DNA from: Camelus bactrianus
Lineage: Eukaryota; Chordata; Mammalia; Artiodactyla; Camelidae
DNA length: 64,000 nucleotides
Direction: 5' to 3'
NCBI RefSeq assembly: GCF_048773025.1
Contig: NC_133546.1
Location: 63,697,001 to 63,761,000, forward strand
Shown one piece after another: positions 47,096 through 58,935 of the stretch. The notes beneath the pieces were generated by a model. It searched no databases. It saw only the letters and a program-made list of their open reading frames with translations, and had not been told where the DNA came from. How positions within the stretch are numbered: the first letter of the stretch is position 1; every line of letters starts with the position of its first letter. The translations under genes and the position numbers were made by a program.

Positions 47096-49679
47096 CATTG
47101 TGGTTTTGATTTGTATTTCTCTGATGATTAGTGATGTTGAGCATCTTTTCATGTGCCTGTTGCCATCTGTATGTCTTCTTTGGAAAAATGTCTATTGAGA
47201 TCCTTTGCCCAGTTTTTAATTGGATTGTTTGTTTTTTTGATATTGAGTTGCATGAGTTTTTAATATATTTCAGATATTAATCCATTATTGGATATATCAT
47301 TTGCAAATATATTGGGTGATTTTCATTCTGTCTGTCTTCCAGATTGCTGTTTCATTCTTATGTATCATCTAATCTACTGTAATCCTCATAGTGTATCTTT
47401 TGTTCTGTTGTATTCTTCAGCTCTGATTGGTTCATTTTTATATTTTTTAACTATTTGTGGAAATTCTCACTGTGTTCATCCATTCTTCTCCTGAGTTGGT
47501 GAGCATCTTTGTGATCATTACTTTGAACTCTTTTGTAGATTTATTGCTTATCTTAGTTTCATTTAGTTCTTTTTCTGAGGTTTTGTCTTGTTCTTACAGT
47601 TGGAACATATTCCTCTGTCTCCTTATTTTGCCTAATTCGTTGTTTATTTCTGTGTATTAGGTAGGTCTGCTATGCCTCCTAATCCTGGAGAAGTGGTCTT
47701 ATGTAGGAGACATACTATGGGGCCCAGCAGCGCACTCCCTTCTGATCACCAGAGCTGTATGGTGCCCCCTGTGTGGGCTGTGTGTGCCCTTTTGTTGTGG
47801 TGGGGCTGACTACTGTGGGCATGCTGGTACGTGGGGCTGGCCCTTGGCCCAGCTGACTGCAAGGCCCTGCCCTGTGTGGTTTCTGTGGGTGCACTGGTGG
47901 GTGGGGCAGGGCCCTGGAGTTCATAGGCTTGAGGGAGAATTCCAAGATGGTGCTTGCCAGCACCTGTATCAACACAGTACAGTGAGATCCCCAAAATGAC
48001 TGTTGCCAGCATCTCCAACCACACGGGGATTCCCAGCTGTCACCTGCCTCTCTGGAACGCTCTCCAATATCAACAAGTGGGTTTCACCTAGGCGCCTTTC
48101 AGATTGCTGCCTCTATGCTGGGACTCAGCTTATGAGTTTGTGATTCTCCTTCAAGAGAAGAGTCTCTGTTTCTAATATTGCTGCTGCTCTCCCAAATGTA
48201 AAGCCCGCTGGTTTCCAAGCCAGATGCTGTGGGGCCTCATCTTCCTGGTGCAGGATCCCCAGGCTGCAGAGCACAGTGTGGTGCTCAGATCTCTCACTCC
48301 TCCGGGACGACCTCTGCAGCTGTGGTAGCCCTCCTGTTTGTGGGTCACCAGCTTGGGCATGTGGGTCCCAAGTAGACTTATGTCTTCTACCCATCTCATT
48401 GTGGCTCCTTCTTTGTCTATCTTTAGTTATGGAAAGTCTTTTCTGCTAGTTTCTAGGTTGTTCTTGTGGATAGCTGCTCTTAAGTAGTTGTGATTTTGGT
48501 GTGAGTCCATGGCAGGGGGTGAGTTCAGGGTCATCCTACTCCACCATTTTGATCCCACCCTCCTTAATTCTTTAGTAGAATAATTCTCACAGCTTCTTCC
48601 ATGAGTATTTAAAAAAAAAAAAGAAAGAAACCTGTCTGAAAATGTGTTATGTGGCATGTATTTAGATACTGTATTTAGAAAGGAAGTTGTGATTGTATTT
48701 GAATAACGATGGGTCTTTCAGGCATCAGTTAACATATAGCAGTTTTTTTTAAGCCAAAATTTACAGATGTCTCTTCAGTCCTCCCTGCTGCAACAGTACA
48801 TATTCTAAGACGTTTAGAAACTAAACAGGAGGATTACACCTCTTATTATATTTACTTTGTGGGCTTGGTGGTAGCAATTAGGAACATAATTAGTGAAAGT
48901 TAAGGGTTAATAGTACAAGTACTGAGCTTAATACAGTTGCAAACAGACATATCTTTTGATCTTATACTTCTTAATTTATCTTAATGGCATGATACTTTTC
49001 TGTGGCTAGATAGTTATTTTTCATTTTGAGTATGGCATTAAAATCTGGCTCGGTGTCCAAAAATGAATTCTTATATGAATAACTCTACTTCTAACATTCT
49101 TAAGGTATGATGCTGGAATATTCATTTGTGGGGTTTGTGTGGAATTTCTTTTCTCTTTGGCATAGTACTTTGTGTGAGTTTTTCAAGATGTCATGGATAA
49201 TGATTTTTAAGAATGTTGTTGAGTTTGCTTAGATTATCTTATTCCCGTAACATTCAGTTCTTGCAGAATTTTCAGGATTTGGTAGGGTATATGTCAACAC
49301 ATCTAACTGTGGCTAATTTGTAGACAGAGTTGTGATTTTGGGAAGCTGAAGACAGTTCTTTATGTTTTTGCTCAATGCTGATCCTACTGTGTTACTTAAA
49401 TTACTTGTGTTCTGTGAAACTTTCTTTAAGAAAAGTTTTGTGCAAATTGATACTGCAGACATATGTAAAGAACAGCTAAAGCAGATTTAGGTAATTTCTT
49501 TGGAAATATTTCTAACTGCTGTATTTTACACTGCATTTTTTTCCAAGAATCATCTCCCTCTCCTATGAGTTCTTATTGGCTACATATCATTTTACTATGC
49601 CTTTGGCAGTTAATCATGTTCCTACTTTGAATATTTCAAATGTTCTATCCAAGTACTCTTGGTCTCTTTTCTTTTTAAA

Positions 49680-50105
49680 TTCAATTTATTTCAGTTTTTA
49701 AATTGAGGTATACTTGACATATAACATATTAGTTCTGGGTATATAACCTAATGATTCGCTACTTGTATGTACTGTGAAATGATCACCACAATAAGTCTAG
49801 TTAGCATCGGTCACCATGCATAGTTACAAAAATTTTTTCTTGTGATGAGAACTATTAAAATCTACTCTTAGCAACTTTCAAATATGTCATACTGTTATCA
49901 CATAGTATTGTATATAGTGATGCTTTATAGTTAATAATACTATTATTAACTACAGTCACCATGCTGTTTATTACATCCCATGACTTATTTTATAACTGGA
50001 AGTTTGTAACTTTTGACCTTCTTCATCCACTTCTCCCATTCCCCAAACCCCCCACCTCTGGCAGCCAACAATCTGTTCTATCTACAGGTTCTTTTTTTTT
50101 TTTTT
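49680..50105 (-). repeat. L1M-type 3' UTR fragment
   Basis: 'aattgaggtatacttgacat', 'gtgaaatgatcaccacaata', 'tattaactacagtcaccatg' and 'cctctggcagccaacaatct' are the antisense of older L1 3' UTR. Ends at a T run (50090-50104). Confidence 0.75.
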
Positions 50106-53100
50106 AACCCCTCTTGGTTTCTTTTGTTGGCATTTTACTTTCATTTAGTCCCAACTAGATTGCACACATCTAAAGATTTATTCCTGTATTTCCCATGCTG
50201 TTTAAGCTTCATGTCTGGTTGGTGCTGGATTAATGTGTGTTGTTTGCTACCTAGTAGAGATAGTAACTTAATATTACTCTGTTCATTCACTCACAAAGAA
50301 AAATTTGAAGTATTGATATGTTCTTTATTTCTCCTACTGTTTTAAGCATATTGTTCTAATAGGTAAATTCTCGTATATAATAAATCTGAAAGAAATTAGC
50401 TTCATTCCAAGGAATCAAGCAGTGAAGAAGTAAAACTTTGGTGAAATATAGACAAGTTTAAACACATATACTCCTTTCAACTACTCATCTTTATGCAGTA
50501 CATCACTGATAGTTATTTTGGCAAAAAGAGGAGCTAATACAACAGTTTGTCGGTGATAGTTTTTAAAAAAAGTGTTTCCAAAGTTTGATCCTACTGATAC
50601 CAATTGGTTTGCCAAAAATTAGGTGAAAAAAGCATTCAGTGCTCAAATTAATTGGAGAAAACCTGAATTAACTAAAATTAAACAGATTCTTTACTGTAAG
50701 ATTTCTCAGAATAACACCTGTTTTGCAAGGTGTTTTGAATGGCAAGATTAGATTCAATATAGATAATATACCTACCATAATCTGGGCACAAGGTAGCTTT
50801 TCCCGAGGAGTGGTTATTACAGCTAGTTTTATTATAGCTTCTGGATTTCTTGAAAATGGATGATGGTGTTACTCACCGAGCTTCAACAGAATAGAATGTG
50901 TTTGTAAGAGAGATGGATAGTTCTTTTCAGGACATGCTGAGTTTTAAATGTCTCTCGGACGTCCAAAGTTGGGGAGTGGTGTCTAATAGGCAGTTAAATG
51001 TATGGACGTGGAACTTTGTAGATAATATTTTTAAAGATCCTAGTATTTTAACTCACACATTATATACACTACATAAATGGTACCTATTTTGAATTTTGAC
51101 ATTGACTAAGATTATTAGCAAGCTAATTGTCAAAGAAAGCAATCAATAAGATATTTTCTTTTTTTTTAGTTTATTTTTTCCTAGAAAATTCTTAGAGAAA
51201 TGCTTAAAAGGAAATACTAAGATGAACCAAAACAAAAACCTGAAATAATTTTTCTATATTTATTGTTCATTTGTATACCTATTTCCTTTGGAATTCCAAA
51301 AAAGAATTTGAAGTACAGCATTTGTTATTTGAATTGTGAAGAGTAAGCTTTCTTTTTTAACCTCATGTATAATTTCATATGAGGATGTATACCTAGTAAT
51401 ACAGAAACAGTCATAACCATGACCGCAGTTAGACTGTGACTATAAATGGAGTTTGTTTACTCATAACGGAAACATGTAGTTTCTGCTGATAGGCCAAAAG
51501 TTCAGCAAATTATGTAGTCTTATAGGGTGAGGGTGTCCGTTTTAATTGATATTTGGTTTGTGAAATAGCAGTAAGAAAAGAAGCTTCAAAGGAATAAATA
51601 TAAAAAGAAGCCTTCCCAAAGCTAATACTTTTTTAACCCAAGAATGCTCTCATTATATGCTGCAGCTTATAACTATCAAATTAATTGTTAATAGAATGAA
51701 CACTTTCATATTGTATCGTTTCATAAACGTTCTCATTTTAAATCTACCCAGTTTTCTTAAACATAATCAATTTTTATGATGTGCTATGTAGGTTTATGAT
51801 GGCAATTTTACTTTATCAAGCTGTAAGTACTTTAATAACTCATTAATCAGTTATACATAAGGAGAGTGTAAGTTGCTTATGGAAAAGAAATAGGGTTATA
51901 TGGTTTCTCAGGCAGTTTTAAAAGCGGAAATTAAATGTTTAACCCCACAAGGCTGTGGTATTTTTAATAGTTTTATCTAGTTATCCGTCGTGATCCATTG
52001 TGATGTAAACTATCAGGTGGTTCAGTGCCCAGAGGTTAACAGACATCTCTCGCCCTCCTAGGTCATGTCACTCTCAGAGCTGTGGAAGTTTCTGGGAAGG
52101 GGTTAGCAAAGGGTCCACACCTCTAAGTGGTCTTGGATACAGATCTGCCCAAGTGGACCAGGACTGTTCTTGATTGGACTTGGCTTTCTTCGGTTAAGCC
52201 ACTTTAGAATCTTTAGAAATATTTAGGAGACTTTTGAAAACCAGAGAATGTTTTTGGCTTACAGCCCTGGTTCAGTTTGTAATTTTCATTTTTTATTGTG
52301 TTAGAATTTTCTGTTTCTACATTTTCATTATATTAGAATCTCTAGAAATTCAGATGGTTGATATTTAAGGGAGCAGCTAATTTTTTAAATGTGTCTAGAA
52401 AAGTGATCATTTGAATGTCAGTTATTAATAAGCCTTTTACCCTTTGCCTACAGTAATAAGCCTTTGATTTTTGACTTATGCTTATTCAAAAATATTCTTT
52501 CCTTCATTTGTTTCATTTCCTTTGAAATAGGCCTAATACATCTACCCTGTTTTAAAGTATGAGAAGCAGCACTACATGGTATAATTTTTTTTCAAAGATA
52601 CTATGAGACAAGTTAGATAAAATATCTCGGCTAGGTCGGGTCTCTTATTACCTCAGTTGATTATTTTAGAGATAATTATTTGCAAAAAGTGGATTTTCAT
52701 TATAATGGAGATTTAGATGATGGTGATTTCTTGAACTACTAATTAGTTCACATTAACTATTTTTTTTCTGAGCAGACTAAATGTCGTATTTATGAGAGTG
52801 TATATGCAATTTGTGCTGAATAGAACTGAGGTAGGGTAGCCTGTATCTTAAGTACTGGAAATTCAGCGTGCCCAGAGGTGGTTTAAAATACCAAACTATC
52901 TTCTTTCCTAAGTATTTCCTTAATTAGGAAAAATTTGGAGAATGGAAAAAATGTAGGCATGATTCAAACATTATTTTTTCCCATCAGGATCTAAGGATTG
53001 TCTAAATGCATGCATAGACGTATAAATCTCTTTTGCAAGGCATTGAAACTTTTACTGTAAAAGACCCTTAAGAAGTGTAAAGTAACAGTTCATCGAGTCT

Positions 53101-53389
53101 CCGTATACAGCTAGAGACTTTTAAGTGTGGAGAACTTGAATGGAAATTTAAGTTTAGGATCCAAAAATAACTTTACTGTAATCTGTGTGGTACACCCAGG
53201 TGTTTTGACTTAAGTTTACACACAGCATATGGAAAATTACAAAAAATTACTAAGTTTTATCTCAGGTAGTATTTCTGAAAATATATTAATTTGGGTGTTG
53301 TTACATATTTTTAGAAGGATTATAAACTCCAGTTTTCACTAAAAGTAAGGAATTCTTTTAACAAGGAGGCAATAAATAGCCCTTTACAT

Positions 53390-53860
53390 TGCATAGCCTA
53401 GATCACATCTGGAATATTGTGTTTATTTTTGGATGCTGTATTTTTGAAAGGTCATTGGCAAACTGAGATGATTCCAGAGAAGAGTGACCAAACCAGTGAC
53501 AGTTCTTGAAAAGTTATTATATGAGAAAGAGTTGGGGGAAATAGAAGTGTGTAGATGAAAAGAAAAGACTTGAAAGGGAAGTAAGTTTAACTAAGTCATG
53601 AGTTATTTGGAAGATTTTCATGTGAAAAAAGAGTGTACCTGCCTAGAATCGCCTCACAATGTAGAACTGAAATCAGTAGATAGAAATTATTACAGGGATG
53701 TAGACTTAACTTCAATGTAAAGGAAACTTTTCTGATAGTTTATCTGACTTTGGGATAGACTTTCCTTATTCTCCATCATTGGAAACATTTGTGTGGTTTG
53801 GATAATCACTGGTCATACACATTATGAGTGACATTCTCACATTGGGTGTGATTGTGCACT
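53390..53860 (+). repeat. L3/CR1 LINE relic
   Basis: 'tagatcacatctggaatatt', 'gttcttgaaaagttattata', 'gaaaagaaaagacttgaaag' and 'gatgtagacttaacttcaat', then 'ccatcattggaaacattt', follow the L3 (CR1) 3' coding and UTR layout in order. Very diverged, as expected for an element that stopped moving before placental radiation. Confidence 0.7.
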
Positions 53861-55443
53861 TATAACTAGAAAATTCTGTGAATTTTTAAAAGAGCAGCCT
53901 GTACAAGGTGTATAGCGTCAGATATTTGGAACATCTTACAAGTAACTCACACATCATTTCAAATAACCCTGCTTTCTGATTCAGAAAGTTTTTAGTAACA
54001 GCTTTAAATCACCATCTCAGGGTTTATTAAAAATAATACGTTTTCATATAAGATGGATTTTAAACAGATTTCAAGTGATGTGATGACTCATCTCATCAAA
54101 ATTCCTACTCCCTCCCCTAGACAGACACACAGGCACAGGTCAGTCCGCACAGCTGTATCCTGCTTGTAATGTTTCGGTTTCCTCATTTCTCCAGTTTGAG
54201 TGGATAAAAAGTTTAATGTTGGCATTTTCTCATTTGAGGTAATTACATTCTTCTGATCTAATTTTAAAATTTTTTGTAGTTTTTTTTCAGACTATTTGTT
54301 TTTCTATGTATACTTTTAAACTGTTGTATATTTTTATGTGTTTTCTATGCCTTTGTTACAATTTTAGTTAGTGGAGGAATTATTAGGAAGAATCTCCCCT
54401 GAGGCAATGCTTCTACCCACCAATGCCCCCCTCCCCTAATCAGTAGTTGAGGGGAAATAGCCATGTTAGAGTTTGTTTTCATTATTCTTTCCAAAATTTC
54501 CTACATGCTTCTTAGGTATGCTTCTGAAAATGCAAAGATCTGTTTTCATCAGTTTTAATCTGTATTTAATGTTGTCTAAGAATTATTTTATAACCTTTAA
54601 ACATGTTGGATATTTTATACCTAGGTTATTTTATAGTATAAATTTTAACTCTTTAAAGTTATAATTGAAGTTGTCAATTTTAGCTCCATACTATATATTT
54701 TATAGTACATTATATTCACTGTAGTAAAATTTATAAAATATTTGATAGAATTCCAAATTAAGTCATTATCTACTTAAAATAAGTCATGAAAGTGATTGAA
54801 TTTCATTTCTTTCTAAGCAAAGAAAATGTTCATTTATGAATATAAATTCTAGTCTTATTAGAATTGTCTGGTGGCTGAATGAATGACATTTATAATAATT
54901 TGGAAGGTATCATTTTACACATTTTACAAAAACAGTTCTGCTTTGTGAAATAAAACATTTTCATTATGTAATGAGGTAATTTATTTTAAAAGCTGAAAAT
55001 GTGTAAGTATATTATTTCCCTAATGGAAGAAGTTAATTTTTATGGACAGTGTGCCAAATAAATGCCATGTGTTTGATGGATTCAGTGTTACCTTAGGATT
55101 TTTTCCAGTATTTTCTACCATGGAAAGTACTTTGGATTTTAACTATCAGAACATCTATTAATTTGTGCTTAATTAATTGATATACTCATACTAGTTTTAA
55201 AATGAGTAAATAAAGAAGAGCTTAGTTAAAATTGCTTTTATGTACATTTTCAGTTCACACTTATTTGGAAACAGTGATTGATACACAGTATATGGAGATG
55301 GAGTCATTAACACTTGGTAGTTGTTGGTTTTTAAAATCTATTTATTTTATAGTTGAAAACAATCATCCAAGGAAACTCAGTATCACGTAGGTTGTAAATA
55401 CCAGCATTGGGACTTGAATTCATTTTTCTACCTTGTAGTCCTC

Positions 55444-55860
55444 TGTGTTAGGGTTTTCCAGAAAAAGAGGACCAATAATGTATGCGTGTGTAGAGAAAGA
55501 TTTATTTTAAGGGTTTGGCCCACACAATTGTGGAGGCTGGCCAGTCCAGAATCTGTAGGGGAGCCCGCCAGGCTGGACACCCAGGGAGGAGCTGATGCTG
55601 TGTTTGACTCCAAAAGTATCCCGCGGGCAAAATTCCCTCTCCCTTGGCAGAGGTCATTTTAAGTCTTTTCTAGTAAGGTCTTCAACTGACCGAATGAGGC
55701 CCATCCACATTATGGAAGGTAATCTGCTTTGTTCAAAGTCTACTAATTTAAATGTTAATCTCACCTAAAAATTACCTTTACAGAAACATCTAGACTAATG
55801 TTTGACGAACTATCTGGGTACCATGCCTAGCCAGGGTGGCACATAAAATTAACCATCACA
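55444..55860 (-). repeat. MLT2-type solo LTR (ERVL fossil)
   Basis: Starts 'tgtgttagggttttccagaa' and ends 'cataaaattaaccatcaca', the reverse complement of an MLT2 LTR. The middle includes 'ctgaccgaatgaggcccatc' and 'taatttaaatgttaatctca'. About 417 bp, solo, old. Confidence 0.85.
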
Positions 55861-56329
55861 TTCTCCCAGACTAATGTTGAGTCTTCTTAGACTCATTATA
55901 TTTCCTCCCGTGGATCTGAGTTGTTAAGAGAAGCCGCATTCTTAACATACAGCTTCTTGGGCTTCTCCTCATTGACTAATATGTACTCTGATTCTCAAAA
56001 GCTAAAATTGTATATTGTATTGTTAATTAAGATTATTCTCCCAAATACTGGAGTGTTTACTTATAAAGAATTAATTCTAATTGATATTCCATAGAGATAC
56101 TGTTTAAATATGGTTTCACTTTAAAAAGTTTCTAACAGTGATTGATTTAATGACAATAATTTAATGTTTAAACCTAGTTTTAGAAATTGTCAGACAACAT
56201 TGTCAAACAACTCAGTTCTGGAAGGTCCTCTCTCTCTTTTTTCTTCCCAGCTCTGCCACTTCTACAGAATCTTTTTGCTGATTCTCTGTGTTCATGATTT
56301 CTTCTCCCCTTCCTTTCTTTAACAAACTT

Positions 56330-57345
56330 ACTGAGTGTCCACTGCACGCCAGGCATTTTACTAATCTGAGTATAGGTAAATAAAAGTTGTATTTTCTACC
56401 TTTGTGGAGTTTACAAGTACAGAGTATCTCACAGATACTGCAGGTTTGGTTCCAGACAACCACAAGAAATTGAATATTGCAATAAAGTGAATCACAAATT
56501 TTTTTGGTTTCCCTGTGCATATAAAAGTTAGGTTTACACTGTACTGTAGTCTGTTAAGTTGTGCAACACCATTATGTCTAAAAAGCCAATGTACATACCT
56601 TAATTTAAAAATACTTTATTGTTGAAAACCTTTTAACTGTTGTCTGAGCCTTCCATGAGTTGTAGTCTTTTTGCAATAGTAACATCAAAGATCACTGATC
56701 ACAGATCACCGTAACAAATAGAATAATAATGAAAAAGTTCAAAATATTGGGAGAAATACCCGTATGTGACTCAGAGACACAAAATGAGCAAATGCTACTG
56801 GAAAAATGGCACCAAGGGACTCATTCAATGAAGAATTACCACAAGCTTTCCATTTGTAAAAAATGCAGTATCTGCAAAACACAGTAAAATGCGGCATGCC
56901 TTTGATCTTTGGGTGAACAAAGAAAGACGTGAGCACAGCTTGTGTTATGAAAGAAGTGAACAGAGGGCAGAGATAAAGACTAACAGGGAGACCTCCTTTC
57001 GTGGTGTAGTCAGGGATGGTCTCTGAGGAGACAGTGTTTTAGCTGATACATGAAGGATGAGGAGTTTGCTTGTGAAAACCAGAAAAAAAGCATTTGAGTT
57101 GAAGGAAATTGTGTCTTCAGAGGTCTGAAAGTGGTGAGGGTGGCGTGAGATGAGGTTGACCTAGGAAGGAGTCACATGCTGGCCTTGTGGGTCATGGTAG
57201 AGTTTCATTGTTATTCTCCATCCATTTGGGGGGCCATTGAGGTATTTGAAGCAGAGGAATGATGGTATCCAATGAAAGATTTAACAGATGATTCTGGCCA
57301 CTATGTGGTTAAAAGATTGGAAATAAGGGACTAGAATGGAACTGG
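56330..57345 (+). repeat. Ancient L1M-type 3' region, split by Tigger1
   Basis: The left piece (56330-56419) has 'ccactgcacgccaggcattt' and 'tacctttgtggagtttacaa'. The right piece (56905-57345) has 'cctaggaaggagtcacatgc', 'gccttgtgggtcatggtaga' and 'tatttgaagcagaggaatga'. The pieces are in order on one strand. Confidence 0.55.
56420..56904. repeat. Tigger1-type non-autonomous element
   Basis: Left end 'cagagtatctcacagatact', then 'ggtttggttccagacaacca', 'ttttttggtttccctgtgca' and 'ttaatttaaaaatactttat'. The right end 'aaaatgcggcatgcctttg' is the inverted counterpart. About 485 bp, internally deleted, no transposase frame. It is inserted after TA. Confidence 0.8.
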
Positions 57346-58189
57346 GAGGACCAGTAAGGAGACTTGGAATTTTGACTTCCCCTCCATCAGTCCTGATTTC
57401 TTTGAGTGGACTCGATCCCCTTAGGATGTGGAGCGAGGAGATCAAGCAAGGCTGTAAGCTAACACAGTTGCCAACAGTGGTAACCAATTCACATGGGAGT
57501 AACTGCACATTCTCCTAGTCCTGCAGTGACGGGTGTATGTAGGTGCAGTGATGCAGATATACAAGACCAAGTTTGTTTGCACTGACCCGAAAAACATTAG
57601 CAAGAGAGAAGATATGTTGTACATAAGAATTCCTCAGGCTTGCAGGCTTAGTACAGCTGATTGTATTTATAACCCAAGTCAGTTCTCCTATGATCTTATC
57701 CGCTGTTCACTGCACTAATCCATCCTCAACCAACTCTTTCTTCCCCCTCAGGGAAGAGCCAGCTAGACCATATTTTACATTGTCGTTACATACCGTTCCT
57801 TTCTGTGCACCTCTTTGTTATCAGAATGAGTGTTGGGGTGGAGCTCTGTAATTGCCTGCATGGCTCAGTCTCGCCTGAGCCTTCTGCTGCACAGAGGTGG
57901 ACTCCAGCTGTGTTCTTGGCTCATCTCAACCTTGTGGTTGCAAGAATGTAAGCACTCTGCCTTATTTTCCTCATCTCACACATGCCTCTCCATTTCCCCT
58001 ATGAATTCATTGGCTTAATTAACATTTTATTTCCATGAACTAAACCTAATCCGTTTCCCCTCCTCAGTATATTTCCTTCTTAATCTACAGCTAAGTGTCG
58101 TGAGCCTCTCCACCCACTCAGATGTCCGTGCTTTCCAGTGTTGTCTTCTGGATCCTGTTTTCTTTTTATTCTGTTATTCCCCAGCCTAG

Positions 58190-58800
58190 CTTCCCAGTCC
58201 CCCAGATTTCTTCACATTTGTAAGATGCAGTGCCATCCACTCAGTCACCTAAGTCAGACACCTTGGAGATATTCAGGATTCTAACCCTCTTCCTTTCCCT
58301 GTTTGAGCCTCGTCAGTCTTACCTCTTAATTATCTGTTGAATCTCTCCTGTCCATTCAATCCCATTGCCAATCTTTTAGATTAGGCCCATCTCATTTCAA
58401 AAGGGAGTGAGTTTTCAAAAAGGGATGCCTAACTATGTCACTTCCCTGACTCAAATCATCAAATGACTCCCCAGACTTCTTAGCGTGGCAGTCAGGGATT
58501 TTTTGCCTACCTCTCTGTCTTCATGATTACCCCTTTCCTCTTATTCACACCTGGTTCTCCACCCCAAATTGAGTGCCCCCTGAATTCCTGGGTGCCATCA
58601 TAGTCTGTATCACACTGACATATAGTAACTGGCTTTCTTTTCTGTCTGTCTGATTGGATTTTTTTCCTATAGGGTAGCAACTCTGTATCCTTCACCTCTA
58701 CCCAGAACCTGGTGGAACTAGCAGTCTTTACTGAGAGGATATATAGGTAATAGAGCATGAATAAACGTTGCCAGCCTAGCCCGTGCTTTGGACCGAGAGA
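58190..58800 (+). repeat. L2 LINE fragment
   Basis: 'ccatccactcagtcacctaa', 'ttggagatattcaggattct', 'atctgttgaatctctcctgt', 'cttcttagcgtggcagtcag' and 'tttgcctacctctctgtctt' follow the L2 ORF2 end in order. The frame is destroyed, and the right boundary is vague. Confidence 0.65.
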
Positions 58801-58844
58801 GGCTTGATATAAGTCTCTTTATTGCTTCTAATTACTATGTGGTG

Positions 58845-58935
58845 TCTTGGGTCTGTAACATAAATTCTCTGATCTTTAGCTTCCTCATCTGTAACATGAG
58901 CATTGTTATTATGTTTAAATAAGATGATCTTTCTT
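58845..58935 (-). repeat. MIR SINE fragment, minus strand
   Basis: 'gatctttagcttcctcatct' then 'gtaacatgagcattgttatt' match the antisense of MIR. Confidence 0.55.

Larger units (their letters stand above)
45431..48557 (-). repeat. Older L1M, both ends present but middle missing
   Basis: Minus strand. The right end (about 47330-48557) is L1 5' UTR and ORF1-start sequence, ending at 'ccaccattttgatcccaccc', the usual first bases of an L1 transcript read in antisense. The left part (45431-46286, resuming at 47096-47330) is ORF2 3' end and 3' UTR ('gtgatcaccacaataagtct', 'tttttgatattgagttgcat'). ORF2 5' and most of ORF1 are absent. Either one internally deleted L1 or two L1 pieces abut near 47330. 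It was later split by the inverted L1 at 46287-47095. Confidence 0.65.

Noticed and set aside
47715-48399. Several open frames on both strands near 48 kb
   Set aside because: They lie in the GC-rich 5' UTR of the old L1. They do not form an ORF1 protein or a host exon.
57520-57720. Possible LTR or small pseudogene near 57.6 kb
   Set aside because: No terminal repeats, polyadenylation layout or recognisable protein segment could be found.
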